Assembly (NCBI GenBank): GCA_963575745.1
Contig: CAUYUJ010003075.1
Span: 1-64,000, forward strand
Length of the DNA stretch: 64,000 nucleotides
DNA from: Prorocentrum cordatum
Taxonomy: Eukaryota > Sar > Dinophyceae > Prorocentrales > Prorocentraceae
Direction: 5' to 3'
The position numbers and the translations under genes were made by a program. Under the pieces are notes generated by a model. It saw only the letters and a program-made list of their open reading frames with translations, was not told where the DNA came from and searched no databases. Below are positions 36,652 through 51,600 of this stretch, one piece after another. Within the stretch, counting starts at the first letter, position 1; the number at the start of each line of letters is the position of its first letter.

Positions 36652-39600
36652 CTATCGACCCGCATGCCAGGCGGACCCCGCAGACGGATCCAGCTCATTC
36701 CCCTGCATATCCACGCACCTCCCTCGGGCCCCCTCCGAGACCCGCTGCGACGCGCGCGTCGCATCCCCCAAATCGCGGCTGCGCTGGAACGCAGCCAAGT
36801 TCTCGATCCTTCCCGCGCCGAAACCTGTCACCACTCGCGCGGCGCCGCCGCCACTCGACGGCCCAGACGGCTCCGCGCGCCTCGGGCGCACCAGTACCCC
36901 CCCCCGTATATACGCGCCCTCGCCCGCGGCAGCCCCCTCCTCGACCGCGACGGGGCCGGGCGCAGCTCGCGCCGCCAAACGCGCCGAGCTCCTCCGCGGG
37001 ACCCCCGCCTCTGACCGAGGCTCCACCTTTCGTTTCCCCGACGCTGAAACCCGCACCGCCTCCACCGCTGCCGCATCTTTCCCCCCCGCGACACTCGCGC
37101 ACGCCACATCGCCACCTAGACCCCCGCCGCCCGCGCGCGCCCCCCCGGACCCTCGAGCACCTCGGACGCGCCCTGGCCTAGCGACGTCGCGCTCCCCGCC
37201 GACATCCCTAACTCCAGCCGCGCCCGCCGCGCCACCCGCCGCCCCTGCATCCGAGCGAGGCGTCGCCGTCTTTTCCCGTGCCCGCCGCGCGGCGGAACGC
37301 GGAGCGGCGCCACCAGGCGAGCCAGAGACCCCCCCCTCCCTCGGAGACACCGCCCCCCCGCCAACCCCAGCGGTCAAGTCGTGGGCGCCTGCCGCGCCCC
37401 TTGACTCGGCTGCGCCCGAAGCCCTGCCCTTCGTCGTGACCGCTCGCCGCCCAGCCGCACCATCACCATCGACGGCGCGCCCCTCCCCTGACGTCGAAAC
37501 CGCACACTTCCTCCGCAGGCGCCTGCTCGCGGAACGCGGCTCGGCGGCGGCAACCGAGACAACGCCCTCCCTGCGTCCTCCACGGCCTGGCCCTGCACCA
37601 ACTCCACCGCCGGACGTAGGCTCACCCCTCGACCCAACAGACGCCGAAGCCCCGGCCCGATCGCCAGCGACGCCGCCCGCGCGCCCGTTCCCTCGGGCCG
37701 CCGACGCCCCACTCCCCCCCTCGCGCTCCGTCGCTCCGTCGGCGCCACCACCAACAGCCCCACCCCCGCCCCATCCGCCGCCACCAGACGCACTCGCATC
37801 ACCGCCCCCCGGCCCACTCCCGCCACTGCCCTGCCCCTCACGCGCTGCGTCCACCTCGGTCGCACCTGCGCCCGCGCCCTGCCCCTGACCGCGGCCCAGG
37901 CGGCAATACACTGCCATGTACGCCTCCTTCTGCTTGATGTGCGCCGGCTCGTCTCGGATCAAGCGCGGTGGCTCGTCGTCGTCAAACAAGAAGTACCTCC
38001 CATCATGAACGCGGCACAGAGTCGTGTAATGGCCGCAATTAACTGACCGCCCATTATGGTAAACCACACCGACCAACTGCATCTGGGGAAGCCCTGGCAG
38101 CCTCAGTTGCTCTTCCACCCACACTGCCTCCCGCGCCTCGGAGCCCCTCCTCAATTGAACCACCAGAACCTGTGGCACACCAGTGGCTCTCGTCTGCCTC
38201 ACGTGCTTAACCCGGTCGCGCTCGTCGCGGCAGCACCCCGGGCAGCTCTTCTCGATATCTTCAGGAGCACAAAAGTCGCAGTACAACTCCTGCAGCATCA
38301 AGGGCCCACCTGGACGCCCATGAACACGAAGCTTCAGCACATCCTCAGCCTCGTACGCGACAGTCTCGTAATTGCACACGTCACACTTCTCCCGCTTCTC
38401 CACGACGAACCCGAACATCTGATCAACGCACGTCACCCGCAGATTCACCGCGCGGATGCTATCGGGTTCCCGCTGCGCAAACCGACCTGCCAACATCTCT
38501 GCGTCACGCGCAGCCACCATCAGCTTACCCCAATACGCAAACACATCCTGCTGCTGCCACGGGTCATTGAACTCACTCGGCCGCCCCATCACATCGTCGT
38601 CGCAGTCAACGCTCGTACGCCGCAGCACACTCACAGGTCCCTGCTGCCAGCGTCGCGAGCACAACTGGTTGTACGTCTCCCACATCCCGCACACGCAACA
38701 ACGCCCCGTGCCCCGGTCCTCGCACTGCTGCTCTGAATGCCATCGAAGCCACTCCAAGACGGCAGGCGTCCGCAACATCAGCTGCGTCACACTGACCACG
38801 TAGCAGGTGTGCCATGGCCGCGGCATCCCTCGGACGGGCACGCACCGCACGCTGTCCCACGAAGCCGCGCGAATGCCAGCCACGTTCGGGACATACATGT
38901 CTGCCGGGCACGGTGGCGGCGGAGGCGGGCAGGGGCTCGGCGGCGGCGGAACCGGGCGACCCAAAGCAAACAAACTCTGTGGCCCGAACGCTGCGGATAT
39001 CGCTTGTTCCCGACGGCGCTGTCGGCGGCCGGCAGCCCGCTGCTGCGTCCGCAAGTACGCCTCTCGATCTCGTTCCTGCGCCTGCTGCCGGGCCAGCGCC
39101 GCGGCCTCTCGACCACGCTGTAACCGACTCTGAACCTCCACACCCTCCAGTCTCTGTGACTGATCGCGCGTCGCCTGCAGCACGACTCGCGCGCGCTGCG
39201 CCACGGCCCTCATCTTCTGCTCCCGAGATCCAAAGCACGCGTGGGCACGCACATACCCGAACAGCCCATAGTGGTCGGACATGTGGAACTCGGAACCCTC
39301 GAAGAACACCTTCCCTTTCCCTACCAAGTGCACCTCGGACCAGAGATCCGCTCCAAAGAGCACCCGGTCACGTCTCTGGCCGACAGCCCCCCTCTCGCCG
39401 AGACCCGAATAGAACTTATTGCCGGGGCAACCCCAGGATCGGCCCTCATACCATGCGTCCCTCAGACGCAACTGCTCCACGGCTGCCTGCACCTGCGCAT
39501 CCGTGCTGTTCATGTCGCCCACGATGAGCAGCCGATGGCATTCGTCCCCGCACTTCGCCACAATCTTCCCAAGTATCGCACGACGCCGTTCCCATGACGC

Positions 39601-42600
39601 GTCCGTGGGCAGGTGCACCGCCGCCACGTGCACGTGCCCATCGCCGCCGGCGCCGCCGTCTCCGGGCACCTGGACACGGCACAGCACGCACGGATCCTGC
39701 CCTGGCACAGCCACAGATTCCGCCCGCAGACCGTGCCTGACGTACAGATGCACATACCCCCTGGACTCGTGCGCCTGCGCAACGCCCGCCAATTGAAACT
39801 CCCCTGACAGCTCCTCGTACGCACCCCCGCCCTCGCACTCCTGCAAGGCAACGACGTCACACCCGCGCGCCTGCCTCCAACGGAGCACCTCGCCAAGAAC
39901 CGCGGCGCGCTGATCCCGCGCGGTCCAGGAATGCGGCGCCACGGCAGCGCGATGCCCACCAGCAATGTTCCACGTCGCAAACGACAACGTCGACGCGCCC
40001 TCAAGGCCCTCTCCCTCGCCTGCCTCGTCCACGGCCCTCCCCACCACACCCGCCATCGCCCGGCCCGCGCCCGCCGCACTGGGCCCAGACACATCCGCGC
40101 GCGGGGCGACGCCGAAGAGGTCCAGAGCGTCACGGCACTCCTGGTCCGAGAGCAACAACTCCATGACATCCCGCGCACCCCGCGCGCCGACACCCGCGCG
40201 GAAAGACGCGAACGCGCCCCGCAACGCACGACACACGTCTGGCACGAACGACTCCGCCGACGCATCCAGCACCCTGGCACCGGCCCCGCGACCAACGTGG
40301 CCCAGCAGGAGCCCGAGTGCGCCGGCGATCCTCTGCGAAGGCACCCGAACGTGCGGCGCCTCCCCAAACTCTACCACTGGTGGCGGGCGCCGCCCATCAC
40401 TGGCCTGTATCGGCCGCAGCAGCGCGTCGATATTCCGAGCGATTCGCCCTGCAACCGCCTCCCTGCGGCCTCGATCGTACACGCACACGGTCAGAGACTC
40501 GGCACGCCCGAGCGCCTCCCCCGCCCGACCAGCCTGGACGCGCACGAAGATCCAATCCTGGGGAACGCCAGACACGCTCAGAGCGTCCACGGCAGCAACC
40601 ATCAGCAACTCCTTCTTATCGCTGACGCAGCTCGCGTCCCAAACGCTCGTCCAGTTGTGCGCCACCCGAGCAAAATGCTCTGGGTTCTCCTCCGCGCCGA
40701 CGTGCTCGCCCACCTTTGCCGAGGCCACAGTCATCGGCAGGTCTAACCCTGAGCACAGCTGTCGCGCCACCTTCAGGAAGAACTCCAACGCTTGACGCTC
40801 CAGTCTGCCCTCCGCCAGAGCGCCCTCCGACCGCACGTTCACGACCCACTTGTCCATCCGCAGCGCGCAGCCACCGCGAACATCCCCGAACGCATCCTTC
40901 ATCTTCCTGGCCGCCTTATCCAAGCTCCCGTGCAGTCTCGGCGGCACCAGCGCACCCATGGCCTCCTTCACAGCGCTCATGTGCAGCGGGCCCAGGCTCG
41001 GTTCCACGACATCGAACACGCGACCATCCCACCGCCCACACGCCACCCACCGATCCACCATCATGTCAGCGACACGGCCCAACAACTCCACTCCGTCGTC
41101 GTCCGGGCGCTCCCGCGACAGCCGGGCAGCGGCAGCCCTCAAACGCCCCCGCAACTCTTCCACCGTGTCAACACCAGCGAAATCCTCTGCATCCCCACCC
41201 GCCAGCTCCCGCGCGGCCTCGCGCTCCTCCAACGTCACACCGCGCACCCTCTTCCGGTCCAGGAGCCTGTCAGCCACGGCGGTCAGACGCCGCCGCGCGA
41301 CGTCATCACCCCCCGCCTCGGCATCGACAGCCTCAGCCAACGCGGACACGCACGGCGCGCCGTCCTCACCCCAGAGCCAAGTGTCATCATCCACCACTCT
41401 GTTCAGACCTCTGAGCCTCTCCGCCTGCGCCGCACGGACGGTCTCGAGACGGCCCAACAATCTCCCCGCCGCACACCTCTCCTCTGCGGTCCACAAATCC
41501 GCCTCGCAGTACCCATACTTCCGCAACGTTGACGAAGCGCGCGCCTCCAACCGCAGCTCGAACCGACGGCGCTCCCGGAACGCCGTCGTGTGCCTGGCCC
41601 GCATGAAGTCCGCGTACTCCGGCAAGTCTTCCTCGAACACCAAGTCCCACGGATGCCTGACGCGCGTCGTTGCGACGAACCCGATCCCAGCGACGGCCGC
41701 GGTCTTCGCCGACATGTGCACGCGGACTTTCGCCAACGTCATCCCCTGCGCCTTCCAGTGCGTCAGAGCCCACGCCAGCTGCAGCGGGTAGTTCTCGCGC
41801 GCGAGGCCGTCCTCCGTCGTGGACGATACAGTCTGCCTCCAGATGGGCACCCAGTTCTTGCGCACAGGATCGTTCTTGAAGAAAGACCGCGGCTCGCCAA
41901 TCTCGTCCTTTCCCAGATCGACGTCGTCGAACTCGACGAAAACACAAATGGGCGCCTGCAGATCCGGGCGCGCACTGTTGTGCGGGTCCGCCCCGTCCGG
42001 CCACATGTACCCGCGCAGCGTGCCCATCGCCCCGTTCATCAACCCCGCCTCGACCCACAAGTTCTGCGTCAGCAGCACGCGCGCCCCTTCACACATGTGA
42101 AGCTCGTTCTCGATCCCTCGGAAATCGTCGGCCGCCATCTCTTCCGGCCGAGATTTACTTTTATCCTTCCAATTGTGATAGGCGCGCAGAGACGCAATGG
42201 GCTTGCCACTGGCAGCCGCCACCTGGTACAGCCTCTCCAGGTTCACCCTATCCGCGCCGCAGGCACCCGACGCCCGATCCTTCCTGCCATCCATCAGCAG
42301 CGGCGCCGTCTCGAACGCTGCGAGCTCCTCCCTGCCCTCCTTCGTCATCTGCAGCACCGACCTGTTCCGGCGCCTCAACCACGCATGATCCGACTGGTCC
42401 CACGTGCACTGCGCCATTCCTTTGGTCACCTCCAGAAAACGATCGGCATCCCGCCGGTACTCCGCCTGCCGCTCGGCGGACAGACCCTCCTTCTTCCCAC
42501 TCCATCTGTGCACGCGCCGTAGCACGGCGACGTCCTGGAACGTATTGCGCACAAACTGGCCCGTGGCCACCAACTTCTCCGTGCTCCACGCATCGTCTGG

Positions 42601-45600
42601 AGTGCGCTCCGCCCCCCTCGGCTTATTTTTCCCATGCCCCTCATACTTGCCCATTCGATACAACGGATCGTCGCCGATGGGCGGCGCCTGCTGCGGATCT
42701 CCTGCCAGCACGACATCCTTCCCGCCGAGATACACTGGCTCGTCCTCCTCCATCTTCCTCCCCTTTCCTCCTTTTCCGCCTCCTCCGCGTGCCGCAAACT
42801 TCGCATCCGTGCCCAGAGTGTCCTGCACCTTGTACTCGATCTTCCCCAACATCTGCCGCCCGATCATACTCATCTCATCCAACACAAACAGCTTCGCCTG
42901 CCGCAACCGGTCCCGCGTCCGCAAGAAGCGTTCACCGCCCTTTTGCTTCCAAGGCCCGCAGTACCCCACCGGAACGCCGAAAGCCCTGTGCAGAGTAGTC
43001 GCCCCATACTTCAACTGGAACGAGGCGCACCCTGTCGGAGCAGCCAGCAAACAGCAATTCCGCACCTCCTCATCAATCTCCGACTGAGAGCGCCTTCCCT
43101 CCCGCATCCCACCCCGGAGGCCCGGCACCCGATCCATTCTGGTCCGCGGAGCCGTCTGACGCGCCCTCTGTCGCCTCGCCGCCACAAAACTACGCACCGT
43201 GCGCGACTTCCCCGTGCCTGCCACGCCCGTGACCATCAGGCGGAGCGGGTCCTTCTCGGAGTGGCGTCCATCCATAACGATGTCGTGGGCAAACTTCTGC
43301 CAGGGGTCCAGGTCTTCGCGCAAGACGACCTCGGCCCCGTCACCCACGTTGGCCTTGCCGTACCAGACATCGCGCAGCTCCTCGAGGCGCCGCTTCTCCC
43401 CTGTCGACACATTGCACGGTTCATCCAGCCAATTGAAATCCTTCGGGTTCACACGCACCCTCCCGCGAACGTCCTCCCGCGCCACATCCCCGACGCGCAC
43501 GTCTGCCGCCTGCACCGCGGGGCCCGCCGCGCTAACACGCTCATCCGCTGGGCGGCGATCCCACTCGGACACCTCCCCCGCACCTGCGGCACCCTCCACA
43601 CCCTCCCCTGGTCGCGGGTCGCGCAACACGATATCCCGAGGCTCCTCGTTGGGATCGTCCTCGGCGTTCTGCGCGAGTCTGTCCACCAGCTCCTCCACGT
43701 CCTCCCCCGACTCCGCCGCATCGCTCTCTCTGCCAGCGTCACCCTCCCTCGAGCCACCGTCGGATTCCTGGCCCCCCACGTCGCCCGCGGCGTCGCCCGC
43801 CCCAGCGTCACGCCCCTGCTGCCGCGCCCGGTGCCGACGCACCATCTCGCGGCGCGTCCGCCTCAGCAGCTCGCGGTTGGTCCGCACCCCACCAGCCTCC
43901 AAGATTGCGCCCAGCACCTCCTTGTAGAACGGATTCGCGCGTTCGTACTGCTCCACGACCCACGCCGGCACCCACTGTCGGAGCATCGGGTCCGTGAGCA
44001 TCTCCATCAACATATCTCCCCAGAACCGATCCTCCCTGCCCCTCCAAGCCGCCCCCCCCGACTTGAACCACAGATCCTGCACTCCCAGGAACCGATCGCC
44101 CCCAGCATGGGGCACGAAATCCGTGGCCCCAATGCAGACTTCCGGCACAGGGCGGACGTCGCGCCGCATCTCTGCACCGATCATGGCTCTGCGGTCCGCC
44201 GTCGCCATGTGCCGCCAGTGCGCGATGACGTTCGCCCGCGCGTACGCCTCGTGGCAGGCGTGCTCCACGTTCGCACACTCCGCGCTATAGCCGGGCGTCA
44301 CCTGCAGGCACACCGCAGGGTTCCCGCGCCTCAGCTTCCCTCGATACACGGCGTACTTCCAGTAAAACTCGAAGAGTGACACATCGCGCACCTCCTCCTC
44401 CGTGATGGACCCGTCGCCCCGGGCCCGCTGGCGCCGCACCAACTCCAGGCGCTTGTCGAACTTGTCCACTTTGCTATCCCAGTGAACCGGCTCATCCTCC
44501 GACTTGTCCCGCAGTGCGGACGCAGGCTTCAGGGCACGCGCGCCCGTCGTGTTCAGAGTCACGACGGGCATCATGGACAAGACCATTGGCAAGCGCAACC
44601 CCAGCAGCGCCACTTCGTAACAATGGTAATCCCTCTCCCCGAGCATCCGAGCGAAGAACTTCTGGATCGAGCGTCGGAGGAAGTCGGTGCCCTCGCCGTC
44701 GGGAACGTACGCGCAGACCTCGTTGACGGCGTCGTCCAGCACCTCCTTGATCTTCCGCGAGCCCTTGGGCGCTTTCGTCGCATATTTCGTGACGTACTCC
44801 ACAACGGCCCACAGGTTCAGGACGGGGCGCCAATCGATGTTCCCCATATTGGCCAGGAGCACGTGCTCCTCGTAGCTGTTGCAGAGCCGGTCGTTCCTCG
44901 GGAACACCGCCTGCCAGTGGCCCTCCCTGCGCCCCTTCTCCATCCGGAACGGTCTCGGCCCGACGCGGCCCCACCTCTCTCGCGGAAAATCATACCGGCA
45001 GAACACGCACCCCTCCTTGCCGCGCGCACACGCATGTACCCCGAGCTTCGGCGGGCCCATGCCATGCTTCGTGTGGCGCGCAACCCTGTTCACCAGCGCG
45101 GACACCATTCTCCGAACCGGCTGCACGTCCAACGTCCCTGCTGCCTCGGACTGAAAGGCCTCGTCCAGAACCTTCCGCAAGTTCAAGCACTCCGGCGCAG
45201 ACGCAGGCACGCTCCGGACCGCCCGGGCCTCCGACGTCTCAGCAGCAGCCTCGTCTTCCATCTCCACGTCAACATCGAAGGCCCCAACCTCATCGTCCCA
45301 CGTGTATCTGCACGCGCCCGCGTCATCGTAGCAGGGGTTCCACTCCGAGACCACGTGCCCGAAGAACTCATAGAACCGCTTCTCCAGAACGCTCTGCAGC
45401 GAAACGTTCTCGTGTTCTGGCTTCAGCACGCCGAAATCAGCGCCAGCACCCGTCAAGCGCTGCAAGCGGGCCCCATCAGGAACTCCAGCAGGCCGACCCG
45501 CACCGGCGTCCTCTGCGCCGTCACCGCCCTCACCGTCCTCCACAGGACTCCCTCCCGGCGCGTCCACAGGCGCGGAAATCTCTCGGCCGACACGCTCGAA

Positions 45601-48600
45601 CGCGACATCTCGTTCTCCTCCCCGACCTCGCGCACCCTCATCAACATCAACGATCACCAACCACCCGCGATCCACCAGCGCGTCAAGCAGCGCGTCAGCC
45701 CTGCCCACGAACTCATCCTCATCGTCGTCGTCCGCGCCATCCTCACTCCCAGACCCTGAAGCCGCCGTACCCTCACCCCCACGACCCCTGGATGCCCGCG
45801 CGCCTGGCCGGCCGGCAGCGGCGCGCAGCACCTGCTCCAGGACCGCGAGAGCAGCGGCGCGGCGCTTCTGCTCCTGCGGGGGCCAAGCCATCGGCCCCGC
45901 CTCCAGCGATGGCAAACACGCCGCCAAGTCGCTGGTCACGCTCGGCGGGAGCATGTCGCCCTCCCCGTCCACGTCCGCACGCACCCGCGCAACCTCGGGC
46001 CCGGGCAACCCTACGCTGAACCCGTGGTAGTGCAGATTCCCTCCCGCGCCACACTCGGCCCTGGCCATGGCCATGTACTTGAACTGCTCAGAGTGCGGCA
46101 GCACTGCGGGCATCACCATCCGCATGTTCAGCTCCACCCGCAGGGCCATCATGTACGCCACCAGGTCCGGGTTGTCCCGAGCGAACCGAAAGCGCTCCTC
46201 TCGCCCGTCACCCACCCAATCCCCGAGGGCGCGCTCCCCTGCCGCCCGCGCCCCCCGGCCTCCTCCCATGCGCTGAATGTCAAACGCGGCATTGTAGAAC
46301 GGATTCTGCGTCCACCAGATGGACGGGTGCCGGCCGAGCCCGACAACATCCGGCACGAGAGGCCGCCTGCGCTGAGTCCGCCCGTTCCCCGCCGGCAAGT
46401 CCATCTCGCGCAGGAACCGCCTGCCGACAGGCTCCGCGCCGTCCGCCAGAGGGCCCTCGACCCAGGGCGGGTGCCAGGACAGGTGCTTCACGGTACTCTG
46501 CAACTTCTTGGACTCATAGGACCAATGCATCGTGGTCGAGGGCACGTCGCGCCCAACGTTCGCCAGCTGACCCACCAGGATCCGCACCCGGTCCTCGCTC
46601 TCCAAGATCTGCCTGAGCCCACCCTTGGTCATCACACTCGGGCCCTGCACCGCGAGCCCCGCCCGCCTGTACATGGTCCGATACACGCCGAAGCCCTTCG
46701 CCCGTGCCTCGTTCAGGAGCAGCACGTTCACCATAGCCCACATCACGCGCTGCCCACGCGGACCACCAACGAACTGCCCGGTGCGGTAGCGCATCAGGTG
46801 CTGCACCCACTCCTGCACGGAGACCCGGCGAGGGCGGTCCTCGAAGAGGTCGCCGATGCCCATCGGGAACTCCAACGGGAACGCCCTCGCGAAGCGACCG
46901 ACAGAGCGCGCCGGGATCGGGTCGTCACTCTGGCCGGGCCACCCGTAAATCATCCGCTCTCCCGTCCGCGCGACCACCTCGTCCTCGTCAAACTCCGGCA
47001 AATTCTCCTCCACGCACCCCGTATCCTTGTCCTGAGCAGCTCCCACGAACCTGCCGGCCATGGCCAACTCCAGCATCACATCGTCCAGGACCGCCTCCGG
47101 AGTCACGCCCCCGTCTGGGTCAGAGAACGGCCCCCCGACCCGCGGCCCGATCCAGTCCACGAGGAAATCGACGCGCACGCACTCCACGGGCACCCGATCC
47201 CTCTGCACGGCCACCACTGTGCTCTCCCCCCGCGCCGCGTCCAGCAAGCGCCCGAACAGGTCCTCCGTCGTCTCGTCATCACCAAACTTCAGCCCCTCCA
47301 AATGGCCCTCCGCCTCCGGCTGCAGCCCCGCCCACCATCGCTGCACAGCCCCGCCGTACCTGAACTGCGCCTTCTCGAGCCAAGCACTGAACACATCGTG
47401 ATCGACGGCCATGGCCTCGTCTCCGTCCCCGACATCGAACTGGTCCTCATCTGCCTCCATCGCACCACCGTCGCCCGCGGCGTCCTGGCCGCCCTCGTCG
47501 CCACGCTGTGCGCCGTCGCCGTCGCGGACTCTCGCCCCTCGCTGAGCCTCATCACGCGGCCCCACGAAGTGCACGTCGAAACCCGCGGCAATGAACTGCC
47601 GCGGCGTGACGACGTCGACGCCACACGGAACAGTATCCCTGGCAATGGCCTCCGCCCGAGTCACCGGCTCGGGCCCCTCGGCTTCCCCCGCCTCGTCCCC
47701 CGACAGCACGGCGCCGTCGTCGCTCTCCTTCGGCGCATAGCACCGGATGATGTCGTCGTCCGGCAGCACATCAAACAAACGCGGGTCGTAGTACTTGTGC
47801 ATGGGCTCATTCGCAGTGCCGCCCAGGCGCCAGGGCCCGTACGTGCCGGCGAACGCGCACAGCGCCCGCAGCAGGTGCCCACAGTAGCGCCAGCGCACGT
47901 GCAGGCCCTCGACCACCTCCTTCCCGAAACCAACGTTCCGCCGCAGCATCAGACTGAAGGGCACCTTCCTCGGGTGCCAGGGCAGCATCACCCGCGGCTC
48001 CACGTTCTCCTGAAGCTCCCTCCCCCTGCCGCCATGGTCGTAGTCGATGATCACTTCCCCACTGAGCAGCACCTCCGCGACCCGACCGGGAAACACCAGG
48101 CGCCCGTACACGTCCACGCCGAAGCGCTGCCGCTCCTCGTCCGTGCCCCCCGCGGCAATGCGCTCCGGGCGGTGCGGGTCGTCGGGGCGCTCGCCAGGTC
48201 CGCGCACCGAGTTCACGCGATCCCCGACGCGGTACCCCTTCATTAGCTCGTGACGCCGCGCGAACCCGGCCACATCCTGCGGGAACGAGATGATGTTCTT
48301 GCGGAACTTGCGCAGCCCTGTCCGAGACACGGTGGCCAGATGCACCTGCATGTGGTCCAGAGCAATGAGCAGGCTCTCCGTGAGCGTGGCCTGGTCGAAC
48401 AGGTCGCGCAGGTCATCGGAGGGGAACCGGAAGCACGGGTCCATGTGATTCTGCGCGGTGCGGAGACCCACCACCTGATACAGGTCGTCTTCCGTGGGCG
48501 CGGCCGCCGCCTGCTTGTCCAGATCCCGCCTACACCGCATGCACACGCCCGCGCACTCCAGGGCGAAGCCATCCGGCGGGTCGCTCGGCGGCACCTCGTC

Positions 48601-51600
48601 CCACTCGGCCACCTCCGTGCTGCACGCAGCCAGCCCGTCCCCGCCGCGACGCAGCAGCAGCATCTCATCCGCCAGCTGGTCCGGCGGCTCGAAGGCAGGG
48701 TGGAACGCCGGGAACCGCTCCTGGCACTCGTGGCACGTGAACTTCACCATGCGCGTCAGGATCGCCTGCGCCGCCTGCACGGCCCGCACGGACGCATCGC
48801 GCAGCTGCACGTCATACTTCGCCACGCGCAGCGGCACCGTCTTCAGCGCCAGCAGCATGCACTTCTGGTGTACGTCCCCTGCCTCGACACGGCCTCGGTG
48901 ATCCAGTTTGGGCGTCAACGCTCCCGCGGTTCCAAACGCATCGCGCAACTCCGCCTGCGGTCGGAACTCCCAGTGGCCAGCCTCTGGCGCGCCTGCAAAC
49001 ACAAACACTTCCCGCTTCCCTGGGCGCGCGCGGTCGCCCGGGGCCCACCGACTTCGGAGCACAACCCTCAAGTCATTCCCGTACCGACCGCGCTTCTTCG
49101 CCGGGCGCCCTCGACCACGCCCCGCGCGACCCGCCCCCCGCGCTTCCTGACCGGCCTGATGCAACGCGTCGAGCCCCTCTTTCGCAGTGCGCTCGCCCGC
49201 GCAGCCCTCAGGCAGCAGCCCCGCCACGGCCGCGTCCTCCTGCAGCTGGCCCACCCAGACGCGCCCAGGGTTCTCCCCCTCCTCCGCTCTGCGCTCCCGC
49301 GGGCCCTGACCCCGCCACCACGCCCCCGCCATGTGCGCGGGCTCTGTCCACCCGGCAGGCCGCTCCACAGGCAACACGAGCACGTCGTCATCCCGAACCA
49401 CGTTCGCTGCGAACCCGGCCGCGACACGCGACTCGCGCTGCCACAGAGCCTGGAAATCGTCCGCATCGCCCCCGTCCGGGTCATCGCAGCACCGCACCGC
49501 CCGCCACTGCGTCCCGCCGCTCTCAGACACGACCGGCGTCTGCAACATACTACACTCGAAACGCACTCGGGGCCACTTCGAGCGACGACGAAAATCCTCC
49601 TCCACGGCTATCGCCTCCCAAGACGAACGCTCCGCGCTCGGATCACGACCGCGCGCGCGATCCTCCATCTCCAGCAGCACGCGCCCGAACCGCCCTGGCC
49701 GCCCCGGCTCCATCAGCGCACCCCACAACTTGTCGCCGTCCGACCCCTGGATCCGAAAACTACCCCGATCGCACTGACGACACGACACCAGGTACTCGCG
49801 GACGGCACCGACCAATGCCAACATGCGCTTGTCCTTGAGGTGGGGCACGGACGCAACTGCCCACGCCCGCGCATCCCCACCTCCGGCGCGACGCGGCGCG
49901 CTCCCGCGCCCCTCCTCGGCCGCTCGCGCCTCTGCCCAGTCTGCCTCCGTCGGCGGCCCAGCACCAGCGAAACGCACCAGCTCCGCATCGAGCGCGCTGC
50001 GCAGCTCGCGCGGCAGCGGTGCCGCGTCTTCTTCCGAGGCGCACTCATGATCTGACGCAGAACGCTCGTCGTCGCAATCGGAGGCCGATAACTCCGCCAT
50101 GCCGCCGAATGTCTCGTCACCACCGCCCTCCTCGTCCACGGCTCCGCGGAGCGCGCCGCCCGCTTCGGCCCCTTCTTCGGCGGACGTCTTGCGCTCGAGT
50201 CTCCGGCGCCCCCGGCGCGCCTCCGGCACCTCCGCGCCCCCCTCGCCAGCTCGCCCCTCCTCCGCGCCCCTGCGCCCCGCTCCGCTCGCAGCGGCCTCCG
50301 CCTCGGACGTCTTGCGCCCCAACCGCCGCTTCCGCGCCCCGCCGCGCACCGCGACGGGCTCGGCAGCCTCCGCCTCGGATGTCTTCCGCCCCAGGCGCCG
50401 CTTCCGAGCGCCGCCGCGCATCTCCCCCCCACCGACGCCCTCGTCCGCGCCGCCGCCCTGCTGCATCGCACCCTCCACGGCGTCGCCGCCCTCCCCACCG
50501 AGCGCAGCGCCCTGGTCTCTCGACGCACCAGCCGCCGCCGCACACCGATGCGCCGCCCCCGTCAACCACCCCTCCCAATCCAAGTCGGTGTCGCGAACCC
50601 TGTAGTACTCATCCCCTCGCGCGCGCGCAGCGCAGGCAGGCAGAAGCAGGCGCCAGCAGTGGCACCGATCGCACTGCGCCCAATTCCGCATACAGAACAA
50701 GTGCGACGCCCCGTCGTCGGCTCCCCCGCACGCCTCGGGCCTGGCGCCGCCGTCGCCGCCCCCCTGCGGATCCTCTCCGGGCGCATGCCCCATTTTCTCG
50801 TTCGCGTGCAGCCTGTTCTCCTTCGAACGCGGATCAATGTGCGGATAGCACTGCGGGCCTGCGTACGGCTTCAGATACTGCTGCTTCATTGGGTACCGCC
50901 GGATCTCCTCGCTGGTCAACCGCAACGCCTCCACGCAGTCCTTCTCGCTACAATCCATTTCGGAAGCTTGCAGCTGCCCCAGGTACTTGTTGAAGACCGC
51001 CCTGCTGTACCACATGAACACCTTCCCCCCCTGCTGCCCATTGTAGGACTCCCTCTCCGATCCGAACCGAGTAGTTCCCTCCCCGCAGCGATCCTGCAGT
51101 GTCCGCACCCCTGCCCCCTTCTCGTATACGAAGCCAGAACGGCCATAGTTCTTATGAATTCGGAGATTGTCATGGACTTGCTTGAGGCACTGCTCGTACT
51201 CGCTGTTCGTTAACACAAATCGCTTGTGCTCGTCCACATCACACAAGGACTTCAGCTCAGGCTTCATCTTCGACGCCACGTCCCACATCGCGTGCCGCGC
51301 GTACCACTGCTTAGATGGCTTGTTTGCCTTGAGCGCGAACTCCTTGAACTTATCCAACGCGCCTGCAGGAATCGGGCCCCTGACGCGCCCGTGCGGGCAC
51401 CCATATCGAGCGCACTTCCCGCACACGTCGCCCCCCGTCTTCGGCCGAAACCGGCACTGCTCTCGCCCCCAGCCCCCCCCCCACGTCAGCCCTTTGCAGC
51501 GGTCCTCGTCCACGTAATCCGGCTGGAACTGCCGGGACTCTGCCTCGGACGCAAGCGCCCCGTCCGCGGCCCCGCGCTTCCGGCGCGCTCTCCGGGCACC

